NCBI GenBank assembly: GCA_020541205.1
Contig: CP048208.1
Coordinates: 1,925,908 to 1,989,907, forward strand
Length of the DNA stretch: 64,000 nucleotides
From: Candidatus Hartigia pinicola
GTDB taxonomy: Bacteria > Pseudomonadota > Gammaproteobacteria > Enterobacterales > Enterobacteriaceae
Reading direction: 5' to 3'
Shown here: positions 1-13,640 of the stretch, one piece after another
How positions within the stretch are numbered: position 1 is the first letter of the stretch
Layout of the letters: each line of letters begins with the position of its first letter
The notes under the pieces: model-generated
What the model was told of the DNA's origin: nothing
Database searches by the model: none
What the model saw: only the letters and a program-made list of their open reading frames with translations
Program-made: the position numbers and the translations under genes

Positions 1-132
1 TTTAAAAAATTACAAGTCGTTCGTTTTTATGATTCTAAACGTAATACATTAGTGTATTTAACTTATTCCAATAAAATCATTGACGGCTCACCTAAAAATG
101 CATTAAGTGCTGTACCGATTATACGTTGGTAG
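1..132 (+). CDS. creA: CreA C-terminal end (partial, cut by window edge)
   Basis: Reading frame 1 is open from the first base to a TAG at 130-132 and encodes the last 43 residues of CreA. The stretches [12 protein letters not shown] and [12 protein letters not shown] match the C-terminus of the enterobacterial protein closely. CreA is a small conserved protein, predicted periplasmic, of unclear function, encoded beside creBCD in E. coli. The start lies outside the window, so whether the whole gene is intact cannot be judged. No trace of creB was recognised downstream. Confidence 0.85.
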   Translation, partial: FKKLQVVRFYDSKRNTLVYLTYSNKIIDGSPKNALSAVPIIRW

Positions 133-3100
133 GCCTTAAAATGATTTGAATCATCCAATCATAATACGTATTTTTTATTATTTACAATAGTAAACTATGA
201 CATTAAATATCTATAATAACACCATAAAATCGTATTAATGATTTCCAATATATTAGGTATTTGATTACAGTATTTTTAGATAAGTCGGATAATAACATTC
301 ACTTTTATCACCTTCTATAGGTTTATAACTGCTTGTTTTAACAAAATTAGAAAATAAGTGTTTTACTGTTTGTTATAAACAAATATCAAATAACATAAAA
401 CTACTGCATAATAATTGATATTACTTACTTAAGTACGCATATGACTAAAACAGTATTCATATGAACCCAAACTGTGAAACATATAATCCTCACATTAAAA
501 ATGATCAGAGTTATTTAAAAATGCATTCTAAATAAGTTACAAACATATAGAGTAACTTCATTAAAAATAATTAGCTGAAGTAATAAAGTCACATCTACTC
601 ATTTCAAGAATAAAGCTTTTATTAATGTTATTACGACAATTGATTATTACCTATAACATTAAAGAGATACGTTTACTTATTATAATTTACGTATAAAAAA
701 AGACACTTCACTGGTAAGTTTTAATATAATATAACTTCAATGAATTTTATATTGAAAAGAATATAATGTATTTATTTAACATATACGAACTTCATCAATT
801 ACATAATTTTCTGATTGAAATATATTTTTAGCGTATTAGATGTGATAACGTAATCTTGAATAAGTAAAATCTTTTGAGTTGTATATTTACTAACTACAAT
901 ACTAAAAAACAATATTGAAAGTTTAATTCGCCATTATATAAAACAATTTCAGTCACTTTATAAAAATGCATTTATGATATTTTTAATACTAATATTTTAA
1001 AAAAGTATAATATACTACTATATATCATCTAAATAACTTTTATTAATAAAAACCATACTAATTATAAATATTAATTATTTTATTAAAGATCAAACACACA
1101 ATCCAACGTATTAGCTTAAAAATTCTATATAGTATGTTCCAGAAAATAGTAAAATATCAAATTTTAAATCTGCAAACTACAAGTTGATATTCTTATATCT
1201 TATTTATAGTTTTACTATATTATTAAAATTTTTTTAAAAACTAAAATATATCTCTTAATATTCAATGCTTAAAATCATATTCAAAATATAAAGTTGATTA
1301 TATTTTTATATATCAACAACATATTCCTTAATATAAGAATAATCTATAACTATTTTATAATGGTTGGTGTCTGAGAACCTATTAAAATAAATTTTATAGA
1401 TAAGTATTGTATTTATTTTATAGGAATGATAACAGTCAATAAATGCGATAGGAGTCAAGATAATGTTTCATTAAGTAAATGTATATTTCTCAGACAGAAA
1501 ATATATACCATAAAAAAATCAATATTTATTATATTTTTATACACTGCTTTTGTATTCTGAAAATCTATGTACAATTTAAGCCATGTTCTAAAATTTTATG
1601 TACTAATATCGTCATACTCATATATTTAATATAAAAACGCTAGTAATTTACTAGGTATATTTAATATAAAGATAGAAGAAATAGATTTTTTTGAAATTCG
1701 TATAAAACAGTTAAGACAAAATATAATTTTATAATTATTGATATATAAATATTCAAAAAACAGAAGTTAATTTAAAAAATTTAATACAAATAAAATATTT
1801 TTTAATATCTCACAAGATAAATATTAAGGTAATATTATATTCTGATATAATATTTATAATGCGTATTAAAAAGAATTATAGCATATCTTGTATTAATTAT
1901 AAAATTGTTTTAAAATTATTATACAATTGTTTGTTATATAATGCTCTAACAATAAGGTACAGTTTTAAAAATTTTTATCTAAATATTACACTACTTTTTA
2001 TATCACCTAATATATAATTTTAAACAATTAATTGCATCATGTCTCAAATACAACAACTTTTGATTAATTATCAAAATAAATACATACAAATGATGGTACT
2101 ATAAAGATACTAATAGAAAAGGTTATATAATATTGTAATGAATTAAGTAATAAATAAGCAGAAAAGAAACTTATGTTTATATCTCTATAAGGATAATAAA
2201 TACATTATTTATAAACATTCTCTGAAAAACATTCTTAGATATCATATTGAATTCACATCATTTATTCAGAAAATATTATTATACATACAATTATCAAGAA
2301 TCTATAACAAGCTCACATATCAAACTTACACTCTAAATATTACTGTAAGTTTGATGAACAAACAAAACTTATATCTTTAAAAGATAAAGAGATTTATAAA
2401 ATTATTAAAAATTGCATAATATTTTATATAATTATATAATATCGTAATCTTATATAATAATATTTTTATAAAATACATTAGATTTTAGCTAAGCAGGTTA
2501 TTAACTGTTTATCTAAATTTTATTTAGTAGAATATAAATAAAATCATAATAATCAATTACGTAACTATTGTAAATTTCGAAAAACAATAACACTAATAAC
2601 TTTAAAAGCCACTTAATGATGTAATAATAGAATATTAAAATTATCAATTTTACTATGATAGTAGTATAAATCATTGATGTTATCTACAATCAATTTTTAA
2701 ATAAAAAATTAATAAAAAGCTTTAAAATAAGCTTTTTATAATAAAAGCATTCAATTAACGATTATTGTTCTATCTAGAAATAACTAACATTTTTATTATA
2801 TTGTAGTATTTTATTGTATTTTTTAGCAAAAATTTCGTTTACTATTCAGTATTTATATAAAAATTCTAGCAGAAACAATTTTTTTCTAGATTATACTATT
2901 ATAAAAATAGTTACTATTTATTACATTTTATCTAAGTTTGTAATCATATTATAAACAAAAAGAACTTTCAAAAACAATAAAAATATTTTTTATAATACTC
3001 TTTTTAATGCGCTTCTTCTTATTAGCTTGCCACTAATTAGATAATAAAAATCTACGCATAATTTATCCAAACTAGATTTTTTCCATTATAAATTCATGTA

Positions 3101-6100
3101 CTAATTATTTATTTATACTATCCATCGCTTATTATATTATTTTCTGACTCTAACATTATTCATGATCTGTATGTTACTAGATAAAAGATAATCTTCAAAA
3201 TATAAAAAATATTAGTGTATTATACATAATAAATATCAAGAACACACCAGATAATATCTATTAATATACTGATTAATGTCTTCATTAATTTCCTAAATTC
3301 AAATTAACATGTCATATTTCAGAAGAATGTTCATTAATGTTTAAAATGTTATAATGACTATGATAAAATACATAAAGATAGTTCTATAAAATCAAGAGAA
3401 GATATTTTTCGGATCAAAAACCGGAAATCAAAACAGCTATTACTCAGTACTTACTAAATAAAAATTATATTCACTAAATACATTTTATATTCTAATATCT
3501 AATTATAAAAAACAAGAATATACCTTTAAACATTACTAAGGCAATATCTTAGATAGATTATTAATAATAGTTTTAAGTGATATTTAATTTATACATATGA
3601 AGAAAATGAAAATTTAAATAAGAAATCAATTATCAATTTATCATACCTTCTCGTAGAATTCCTAATAGACTTATAAACATAATATTAATAACTATTATTC
3701 ATTTCATATAAAGAATTTTCATAAGAAAATATCAATTGAATTCAATGAATATATTGATAAATAACACATAATGTTGATATATTTTATATATTATTACTCT
3801 AATGATTTAGATCATCAAGCATTGAATATAAATAAATAATAAACATTATATATATTTCAGAATACAATCATAACCGACATAATTATCAAAAAAGATTTTG
3901 AGAGAATACAATAAAATAAAATATAAACTTAATCATGTGATACATGTTCATTATAACCTTAAGAATAGTTATTCTAAATTAATTTAAAATAAATTGTACA
4001 TAATTTTAAAAAAGAAATGAGCTTACTTTAATAATATTTATTAATATTAAATTTTTTCCTGATTATAAAAATAATAACCTAAGAAATAAAGCAACACACA
4101 TAAATGATTCACTGTCATCAGTGGAAAAATTATAATACTATTTTAAAATTGTTAAGTGCATCTATGAAATTTAAAGTAATTTAAAAATCTGACTATTTAT
4201 ATAAATAAATATTTTATTCTATTTAAAAAATCGATATAGAAAATATTTAATATTGAAGTTATTATAACTAATAATAAAAATAAAAATATTAAACTGTTTG
4301 AATAATACATTAAAATACAAGATCACATAATGAAATTGTTTAGATATTCTTTACGCGCAATCAATGAAAGTTTTTACTATCCTTTTTCAAAAAAAATTTT
4401 AATTTACACTATCCATAGTTTATGGAAGTTTACATGAAAATATACATATCGTAGAGAGAAAACTTACAAAATACTTTAGTGAGAATAATCTATTTCATCT
4501 AAATTCTTACACAGGATCATCTTGTATTCTTAATGCTTTACACGCAAGTACATAGGCTGTCAATAAATGAACCGTAAAATACAATAATTATTTCAGAATA
4601 ATAAACTATTCATAACCACAGGTCTTGATTTTATTAAAGAGATACCGTGCATATCAACTAAACATATGAGTAATATTTCGATAAGTCATATTAGAGAATA
4701 CTGATAAAAATTTTAAATTTCTCGTATTATAGTATAAATATGTATATTAATAGCGATTGGCTATATATTATTAAATTCTTTATCATTTATATTATGATAA
4801 GTACATGTAGTATTTTTAACTAAATTAACTATTTTATTAAATAAAGTTTTAAAAAGATTTTTTCAAAACATTACATATTGTATTTTTTTTAAAAAAGTAA
4901 TTTTATCGTTCTTTTTTGCTCTTAAAAAATAAATTAATTTAGATATTCTGATTAGATTTGTATCGTGTGTTTCAATCTTATAGAATTTTGTCTATTGTCG
5001 TATTAATTCTAATATTTATCATATAAATCATTAAAATATAACGTTTTGATTTTTTCTACTTTCGTTGAGAGTGGATAGCTTAATAATGAATTTTAACTTA
5101 TTTATCATGTAGATAAATACTTAGTATATGAGTATATTTCGGCACTGTTGTGAAGAAGTTAATTATTAATTTACAATTATATCGTATAATAAATCAATTA
5201 TTATACAAAATATTGGTTCAAAAGATTACTTATTAAATATAATTATGGAAGTGCACAATTGATATATGATAAATACTACAATCTTTGTACCATGCTTGTA
5301 AATATTATATGTTGTGCTTCTTGATGTTATGTTTTGTGATCTATTTTTGTGATAATAATTTATTCTATAAATATTTATTCACTTAATATGTTCATATATT
5401 TATTTCTTTAGATTTTTATAATTACTTATGATGCATTATCTAATTATGATCAGCGCTAGATTACTGAGAGGAGAGAATATTACCAGTTTAATTAGTTTTC
5501 AGATAAATAGCGCCAAGATTTTACGTAGTTTCTATAGTGTTGTAACATGACGTTCTTCTAATCAATCTGTTAAATATTATTTGAGATAGATCTGAAAAAC
5601 TATCATCATCTCAAGCAATTATTATTTTAAAATATTGCTAATATATACCTTATTATATCATCTCACTAAATTTTATCGACTATGTTATAGTATGTGAATT
5701 AAAAAGAAGTGTCTATACTAATTTTGTATATTGATAATTATAGTGTTAAGAAATAAATCTATAACATATTAAAAATTTTAATCATTGACTTTGATTAGAA
5801 AAAGTTTTGCATAAATCATATAATAATCTTTGCATAACAACGTTCAGATAAAATATAAAAATAGAGATAACATACTCTCATTGTTTAATTAACAGTACAA
5901 GACCTGAAATATTTTTCAGCTAAACACATTAGAAATCACAAAGTGTCTTTAGTTATCAAAATATTTTTATGTAGTGTCAATTGCATATTAGCACGTGCAT
6001 AATGATTTATATACAGCAACTTGATAACATTTTAATGAATATTAAAACAATTAAGCTACACATTGTAAAAAATTAATATTGAAAGTTCTAAAATATATTA

Positions 6101-8739
6101 ACTAAAACACAGTATATCTCTAACAAAGTTCTTATTCATTTTCCTAAATACTATTAGGTTGTTTAATTTCGCTTATTTTGGTATTTCACTCCACAATAAC
6201 TTATGATGATAAATCTGTATTATGTTCATAAGATAGTTAACTTGCTAAGAATTTAGAATTGTATTTTATATTTAACATAATCAAAAATAATTTCCTTATT
6301 ATTATTTTATACATACAAACTTAGTACTATTTTATCTAACAACTAAATAAGATATAGATTAAAAAATATTATATTTTATATAGATCACTATTATATTATA
6401 CATTCTCTCTTTTTCAGAAAGATAATAAAAAGATTTAAAATGATGCAAAAACATTACTACAAATACATAGAATATCAATACTGATAATATGAAGTATTTG
6501 AGAATGTCTTTAATATTTTTTTACTCAACAAAAAGATAATGAATATTATACTAATATAGCGTTATAGTTGCGATTTTAAAATTCTTTACAAGTCTTCTAT
6601 ATTTACAACAATCTTTCTTCCTATTCATGTACTTTATATAAAGTATAGTACATATTATTTCACAATAACTATATCCAATACGAATTCTATACTATAGAGA
6701 ATATTTTACTCATTTAAATGTTATACACTAAAACCTACTTCAACTCTTTTACAAAAGTCATGACTATTCACATATAATATTATAATAACAAGATAATAGC
6801 AAAGTAAATATGTGAATTAATAAATATTTCAATAATTAAAAAGTTGTTTCTAACAACAAATATTCAATCATCAAGAATTTGATTTATATAATATTTTTAT
6901 ACAAAATGAAATACCTAAAAAAAATCAATATTACTCTATTATAGAGTGAAAATAACTGAACTAAAATAGAATTTACAGTGATATATTATTTTAAAATTCA
7001 AAAGATAACAACTATTATAAATCCACCTAAGTATACTGCAATTAAAATTATAATAAATAACTCATAAGCTATTGATCAGAAAAATCTTAAATACTCGAAT
7101 GACTTTTATTATCATAAAAAATGAATTTCAGATTAGAAAGATGGCTCCTAACAAATTCTATTATAACAACAAAAAAGATTGCTAAGATTAAAAACACGTC
7201 ATCATAGATACAATTCAAATTTAATCTGTATAATAATAATAATAAATAATTATATAAATAAAAATATATTTTAATCAAGATTAAAAATTATATAAATACC
7301 TAAATATGTTAATACTGTATTAAAAGTTAGCGTGTGTCATATATTAATTTTCAAGTCTTAAGAAAATTGAATAAATTTATATTCTATATATCATTATTCT
7401 TCACAACATTAAGTTATATAATATACATACATCTTTCGAAAAACAGTGCTACATATAGAAAATGATAAACGTTATTTAAATACCAGTATTATATCTATCA
7501 ACATAGATTGAATCATGTTATTATTACTTAAAATAACATACTGAAACTCTGTATTTTTTTCTTAACATAATACTTACTAAATTAACTTAATTGAAAATCT
7601 AATGGTTTAGTTAATACTGTATACGCATTCTTATATAATACGAAGATTATTTGTGTGTTTTCTTGGTCATCAATTGAGCTTCTTTATTTTGAATAAATTT
7701 TAAAAGTACATGTTACGACTATCATATTACCGTAAAATCAACATTAAGTTAATGATCATCTACCTTATCATAATTCATGATGATATCATTATAATAATTA
7801 CTTTAAAATTCATTAATATCATGGCTGACCTCAAAATTTTTATAACCGTAAACAAAACATCATGTACACTTTAAAATGATCACTAAAATACACTGAACAT
7901 ATAAGATGTATTTTTTAAAGCTTGATCTATTCTGCTTAACACTTGTCCCGTAATTATTGATCTACATAGAAAATAATTTACACAATTAAGAATATTTTAT
8001 TTTGCTATTGTATATATCGATTTAGTAGTATTCCTCTGCTAAGTTTTATATTAAAAACACTTTAATGAATATTAATTTTAATTGATAAATAGTGAATCAG
8101 TGAATGCACGTATTGTCTATAAATGAACCTAAAAAGATACATAGGCATTTAAAATAATAGAGTGTTGTGTTTGTTAATTTCAGTATAGTGATAATATCTT
8201 ATAAAAATTAATCTATTAAAATCAAGAAAAGCATATTTGTTCTCATGATGATATAAAATACTATTGTTTTTATAATATTTAGTTACATAATCTTTTCTAA
8301 TTAATTCAATATAATGAATAATAGAAACAATCATAGTACAGTATATTCAATATATACCATTAAAATTTACTTTCAATACCTTACAATAAGATTTTTCAGT
8401 TGACCTTCTTCTCTGAGTAAGAATTTAAATAATATGTCTTATTTTTTAAAATAATTTAAAATATTGTCAAAATTTTTTGTTTTTTGATCAAAATAATTCA
8501 ATTGATTATAATTAACTTTTTACTAAAAGTAGATATTGATTTTTAGCTTTATTATCCGAATAAAATGATAATAGTATAATTTTTAATTATAATTACTATG
8601 ATAATAATAAATAAGCATTTATCATTATCATAGTAATTAATTTAATTCTATTCTAATATATCACTAACATAATTTTCAAAAAATTTAAGCTATGAAATCC
8701 TATTCTTTTTTAAATTGAATAATAATCAAACTAAATACA
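133..8739. other. Gene desert, no intact gene
   Basis: About 8.6 kb of very AT-rich DNA with stops in every frame. The only open stretches are short and low-complexity (rich in N, I, Y, K and F). Two slightly GC-richer patches, near 4440-4560 and 5420-5600, look like remnants of former coding DNA but I could not assign them. A 41-codon frame at 5428-5550 resembles no family I know. A large palindrome lies at 8590-8639. By analogy with assigned deserts elsewhere in this window, eroded pseudogenes are the likeliest content. Confidence 0.6.
8590..8639. repeat. Near-perfect long inverted repeat
   Basis: Arms at 8590-8612 and 8617-8639 (23 bp, one mismatch) flank a 4-base loop AAGC. The transcript would form one long AT-rich hairpin from either strand. 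It lies inside or just after the expected 3' end of the decayed rsmI. It has no U-tract typical of an intrinsic terminator, and no paired copy was seen in the window. Confidence 0.7.
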
Positions 8740-9420
8740 GTATGTATTAAAAAAGGATCGTCTTCCTATTATCAAGCGACAAAAAAGACAATCTATGCTC
8801 AACTATGAGATATACTAACAGCTATATGTAATACAATAGATGAATGATCATCAATAAAGTTGCACTTATCATTATAATTAAATACATGATACATCATCAC
8901 CAATAATGGGTGCATCATGTCACAAAGCATGATGCTAGTCTTCTGGTTATTAAAGACAGCATCCATACACGTTTAGATAAATATTAAAGATAATAAACAA
9001 AAGAAATAAGTGAGCATATACAAAATAACTATCTTTTAAAGCAAAACACAAGCGCTTGATTTAGAATGAAAGTTAATAATTTTATCTCATTAAAAATAAA
9101 GAATTACTAACTAACATATAATTATAAAACTAAACAATAATTAACATACATTCACTTTTATTTTATATTATGATATACAATCAGTATGAATATTATTATT
9201 CAGTATTATTATACTAACAAATAAAAACATATACCTAACATTTTATATTATATCATCATGATAACTAGTGTAAATATACTGACATTTTTAAGTAACAGCT
9301 TGTTCACTACACATTACTTAACATTAATTCAGTAATCTTGCTCTATTATAACTATCGCACGATTTCATAATATAAAGAATCATAAGAAAGCATCTTCTAC
9401 TTACAACTTCTTTTCAGATA
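8740..9420 (-). pseudogene. rsmI: Decayed rsmI (16S rRNA 2'-O-methyltransferase)
   Basis: The reverse complement, read with frameshifts, follows RsmI in order. At 9272-9297 LLLKNVSI matches LLLQHFGI. At about 9255 YHDDII matches LHDHNE. At 8860-8930 IMLCD, HPLL and YH match the conserved IALVSD...TPLI...YH segment of the SAM-binding region. Further on, FLSLDNRKTIL follows the FLPAKSKGRRDAL segment. Stops and shifts break it many times, so it cannot make RsmI, which methylates C1402 of 16S rRNA. The C-terminal third could not be traced with certainty. Boundaries are approximate. Assignment rests on ordered motif matches made by eye. Confidence 0.65.
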
Positions 9421-9965
9421 TACAGTAATACAAAAACTTATATACATGAATTTTTATGAATATATGCATGTTGTTTTCTAAAAAAATAAAAATTAAATTT
9501 ATTAAAAGATTTCTTCACTAATGTAGTTAACTCTTTTTTTTATAAAAAAATGTTAAAATAATAACGTACGAATCATATTATAAATTAATTATCAATATTC
9601 ATAAGACCTATCTTAATAAAGATTAAATACTTCTTAATATAAACCTGAGCATTGTTTTATAATAACAAAATTTACTTTTGAGAAGTACTTATGACAATTA
9701 ATGAAATTTCACCTTAAAAATAGATGATATAAACATAAACTTAAATAGAAAAGTATAAATCATAATACTAGAACTATCTTTCAAATTACTTTATTGTTTA
9801 TTAAAAATAAAATCCTTTTATTGCATGCTGATATGTACTGATTTTATTAATTTTTTAGTTAAAAATTAATAAAATCATTCAGATAATAATGTTTCATATT
9901 TCACATAACTTATTATGTATTACAATGGTACATAATTTATTTATAATATATTTGATTTATAACCC
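9421..9965. other. Spacer before rnpB, nothing recognised
   Basis: AT-rich spacer between the decayed rsmI and the rnpB promoter. No open frame or structured RNA was recognised. Confidence 0.5.
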
Positions 9966-9994
9966 TATACAACATTCAGCACATTCTTTATAAT
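9966..9994 (+). promoter_or_regulatory. Sigma-70 promoter of rnpB
   Basis: A perfect -10 box TATAAT at 9989-9994 is preceded, 17 bp upstream, by TATACA at 9966-9971 (4 of 6 matches to TTGACA). The RNase P RNA 5' end at 10003 is 9 bases after the -10 box, as expected for a transcription start. Confidence 0.7.
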
Positions 9995-10002
9995 TACCAA
10001 CG

Positions 10003-10380
10003 GAAGTTAGCTAGACAACCGCTGCTTTTATTATATTCATACTAAAATCATGTAAGGAGAGGAAAGTCCGGGCTCCATAGGGCAAGGGGGCCAGATAACA
10101 TCTGGGAGGCGAAAGTCTACGACGAGTGCAACAGAAAGTAAACCGCCAATGACTTATGTTACAAGCACAGGCAAGGGTGAAAAGGTGCGGTAAGAGCGCA
10201 CCGCACGACTGGCAACAGTTCGCGGCACGGTAAACTTCACCCCGGAGCAAGACCAAATAGAAGTTCATATAATGTGGCCCGCATTGAACTCGGGTAGGTT
10301 GCTAAAGCCAGTGCGCAAGTACTGGTGTAGATGAATGGTTGTCCACGACAGAACCCGGCTTATCGGCTAACTGCTGAAGT
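10003..10380 (+). ncRNA. rnpB: RNase P catalytic RNA (M1 RNA, type A)
   Basis: This GC-rich block is the RNA subunit of RNase P, which removes 5' leaders from tRNA precursors. Conserved pieces appear in order: GAGGAAAGTCCGGGCTCC (P3/P4 side), GTGCAACAGAAAG, GTAAACCGCC, GGTGCGGTAAGAGCGCACC, GGTAAACT, CCAAATAG, GAACTCGGGTAG, GATGAATG-type J strands, CGACAGAACCCGGCTTAT. The terminal strands AGTTAGC (from 10006) and GCTAACT (near the 3' end) pair as helix P1. Length, about 378 nt, equals the E. coli RNA. All parts seem intact, unlike the surrounding DNA. The 3' end could be off by a few bases. Confidence 0.97.
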
Positions 10381-10381
10381 A

Positions 10382-10420
10382 AAATTCCCTATTGTATTTA
10401 AATGCAATAGGGAATTTGAT
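10382..10420 (+). terminator. Intrinsic terminator of rnpB
   Basis: A perfect 13-bp stem, 10382-10394 pairing with 10405-10417 (core TTCCCTATTG / CAATAGGGAA), lies immediately after the rnpB 3' end; the loop can pair further. The tail is only moderately T-rich, but position and stem strength support termination. Confidence 0.75.
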
Positions 10421-12971
10421 TATTCATTAGCTTATATGTATAATTAGATACAAAATAAAAAATAAAATTTGACTCTTATCTAACATTATTCAGTAATCTA
10501 ATCAAACCTTCATCAAAGATGAATTTATACCTTATTTTAAGTTAGAAAATTCTGTAAATCATTATGTAATATTCATGTTATTTATTCGCTGTATGGATAA
10601 CAAAACTTATCGTATAGATCTATATTATACAATACGAGTATTCTAAATTTAATTAAGAAATTATTTATTATTACAGTATCTCATACCAAAAGTGAACATA
10701 AAAAGTTCAGGAGTATCATTTATTGATACTCAATCAAGTAATTTCTTATACATATACAACTCATTTATAGATTGATTCCTCCAGAAGTACACAATTTTAT
10801 ATAACATTAAAAAGAAATTTTATAATAATAAGTATTGTTTTACTTTCTTAATATCGATTTATCTAGATAATAAATCAATAGTTTAAATTTAATTTTTTAT
10901 TAGTATAATCAATCTAAGATATTCAAATCTCAGTTTTCTTGATTAATATTTTAGTGTTTTCTAATATAAATTAGTTTATGTATACGACGAACCCTTCCTT
11001 ATCCTTGAACCTCATTCATAGGTGAATACATTATCGACTGATATACTTTTAATATTTTACTTCACATAATAAATATTCAGATCTCACAATCTTCATATCG
11101 ATGACCAGTAAATAAATAAACATAATAATCATATGAAAACTAATAAATTCAACAACTTAAATTTATTATATTGAGTTGTTAATTATCAATTATAAATAAT
11201 GAAGAACATTGCTATGGTATAATCACATATAAAACGTATTATATACTACTTGATTCTATAAATTAAACATTTCAATTCAGTTTTATAAATTTTAATGCTT
11301 ACTTTTACTAAAACATTATTTTATTTTCTCTGCGACAACTTTAAAATTATTCTTCGTCTTCTGACATGCGTTAATAAATATACCACACAAAAAAGTTTGA
11401 TATGTCTAAACTCCGTAATATAAATTTGTTTATAAAGAGATGCTGTATTCTAATATTTTTTTATTCTTAAAACATGATAATATATCTACTTGATATTTAA
11501 TTGGGTTGATTAATTTTTTTAAATTTTTCTAATTATATTAATTCAATTCACAATCTAAAATACATATTTACAATGAAATAAATTAAAATATATATTTAAA
11601 CTAAAAATTTAAAAAACTTTTAGTAAAATGTATGGCATTTATTTTTTTTGAAATTGAACATTTGTATAAACTTTTTTTATTTTATTTTATGAAGGTGCTT
11701 TTAAAGTATTTTATTTTCTGAAAAATGCTTAAATTAACTGATATTCAATAAAAAATATAAGAACTAATATTGATTATTGTCGATGTAATCATTTCTTTGT
11801 AAGAAAAAATAAAAATATTAATTTAATAAATTATTGTCTTGAAAGGATTATATCTAATATTACTTTTAATTATTTGATGTTGTAAAAAATCTATTAGATT
11901 ATCCTTATGATTAATATCATTAACGATAATATAATAGAAAAATCCTTCAAAGAAAAGCATGAATTCGTCTCTAACAATTATATTTTAACTTATTGAAACT
12001 TAAAAAGTTTTTTTATATTGAACATTGAGTCGTAATCATAGAAAATACAACCAAAATTGTATAATATCAATAATAGTATATCAGAAAATAATATATTTCT
12101 ACTAAAAATATATTTTTAATAAATTTAAAATAATCAGTAAAAATATAAATAACTATACAAATAGTAATATAAAAATAAAATTAATAATCAAAAGTGTATT
12201 AATATAACACCTCATTTCTCTAATTTTCAATTTATCTACTAAAAAACCAATAAAAAACTACATAAATATTTTAGAGTATGAATGAATATGCAATAATTTA
12301 ACAATATAACATAAGATTTTGTTTCATAAAAAACTAGATTATAAAAAAACTAGATTCTCTATTTACAATATTTCAATATCATTAAAATTTTACGTTAGAC
12401 ATCTATTACTAACTATAAGATCATTACATAAAAATCATTATCAATAAGATTTATTAGCACTACGTAAAAAGATACTAACATCTAATGTTTTATTAAATAC
12501 ATAATACTACGAATCCAGTAATAACATTCTTGCACAGAGTTTATCACTAATTAAATACATGAAATTTCTTATAAATTTATATATTAACACAATAAAATTT
12601 TACCTATATTATATTTTTAAAATCTTTATTTATAATTTTAACGATTATCAGATTAGTTTTAATAAAAATAATGTGAATATTGCAATTAAGATTGAAAAGT
12701 ATTATAAAACACATGTTAACATACCGACTTCAATAAATTTTCATGTATTTTTCACATAGTAAAATACTAATATATAATATATCATTACTAAAAATCACTA
12801 AGAATAGTTGTCGATTAAAATGATTTTTAAGATATACAAAATATATGTAATATCTTAATATGCATTAAGTACTAGTAATTTTCAACTGATCTTATTACAT
12901 CAGCTCTTTATTATTAAAAGAAAATATATAAAATTTTAATACAGATACTAAAAAACTTTTCAAAAATTTAA
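10421..12971. other. Gene desert between rnpB and yqjA
   Basis: About 2.5 kb of AT-rich sequence without a credible gene. Frames at 12559-12759 and elsewhere are low-complexity. mzrA (yqjB) normally follows yqjA and would lie just below 12970 on the minus strand; I could not trace it convincingly. Confidence 0.5.
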
Positions 12972-13640
12972 TTAATGGTTTTTTTTATGTGAAATTTTTT
13001 CCTTAATTACAACAACAACACTACCTACAAGGCTAATAACAATTAATCCTGCAGGAATTAGCATTAACACATTCATGATTCGATGCTCGTATTGTTGAAA
13101 TATAAGACTTTTGCTAAATCCATAACCAATAGCAGTAAGAATTAGAACCCAAATTAGACCACTTAACCAATTGAATAGCTGAAAACGACTATTTGTTAAT
13201 CCAGATAATCCTGCAATAATTGGAAGTAATGTTCTAATAAAAGCCAAAAATCGACCTATTAATAATGCAGAAAGTCCATGACGTTGAAACAAGCTCTGTG
13301 CGCGCTGGTAATAATGATCAGGTAAACAGGAGAGCCAACTTTTAACAAGCTTAGTGTTTCCGAGCCAACGACCTTGTATATAACTAATCCAGCAACCTAA
13401 GCTAGCTCCAGTTGTCAAAATAATAATAGTGATTGGGTAACTCAGCGTTCCTTTTTCAATAAGAACACCGACAAGAATTAATAAACTGTCACCAGGTAAA
13501 AATGAAGCAGGTAGAACTCCATTCTCAAGAAACAAAATCGAAAATAACATAAAGTAAATAGCCCACACTAATGACTGGTTCGACAATGTTATGTAATCTT
13601 GAGACCAAAGAGCAAAAAACAGTTCTTTAACTAATTCCAT
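12972..13640 (-). CDS. yqjA: DedA-family membrane protein YqjA
   Basis: The 222-residue product aligns end to end with E. coli YqjA (220 residues). DedA/VTT-domain proteins are inner-membrane proteins needed for envelope integrity and proton-motive-force maintenance; family members have been linked to recycling of the undecaprenyl-phosphate carrier lipid. Seen here: the FLEN...FLPGDSL re-entrant motif with acidic residues E39 and D51, and the later GRFLAF.RT motif with R130 and R136, the residues known to matter in E. coli YqjA. There are several hydrophobic segments, the last at about 188-212, and a basic tail. The ATG is preceded by a good ribosome-binding site (AGGAAG). It stands alone between ghosts, so it is presumably under its own promoter. 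Keeping it together with LptD suggests envelope lipid homeostasis still matters. Confidence 0.92.
   Translation of the reverse strand: MELVKELFFALWSQDYITLSNQSLVWAIYFMLFSILFLENGVLPASFLPGDSLLILVGVLIEKGTLSYPITIIILTTGASLGCWISYIQGRWLGNTKLVKSWLSCLPDHYYQRAQSLFQRHGLSALLIGRFLAFIRTLLPIIAGLSGLTNSRFQLFNWLSGLIWVLILTAIGYGFSKSLIFQQYEHRIMNVLMLIPAGLIVISLVGSVVVVIKEKISHKKNH

Noticed and set aside
5428-5550. 40-residue open frame with ordinary-looking composition
   Set aside because: Too short and not recognised; may be a relic but nothing supports a gene.
7087-7278. 63-codon minus-strand frame in the first desert
   Set aside because: Low-complexity I/L/Y/F composition, no ribosome site and no family resemblance.
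10011-10268. 85-codon open frame on the minus strand
   Set aside because: It is antisense to rnpB; the GC-rich structured RNA lacks stops by chance.
12559-12759. 66-codon plus-strand frame
   Set aside because: Almost only K, I, N, Y and F; expected by chance in such AT-rich DNA.
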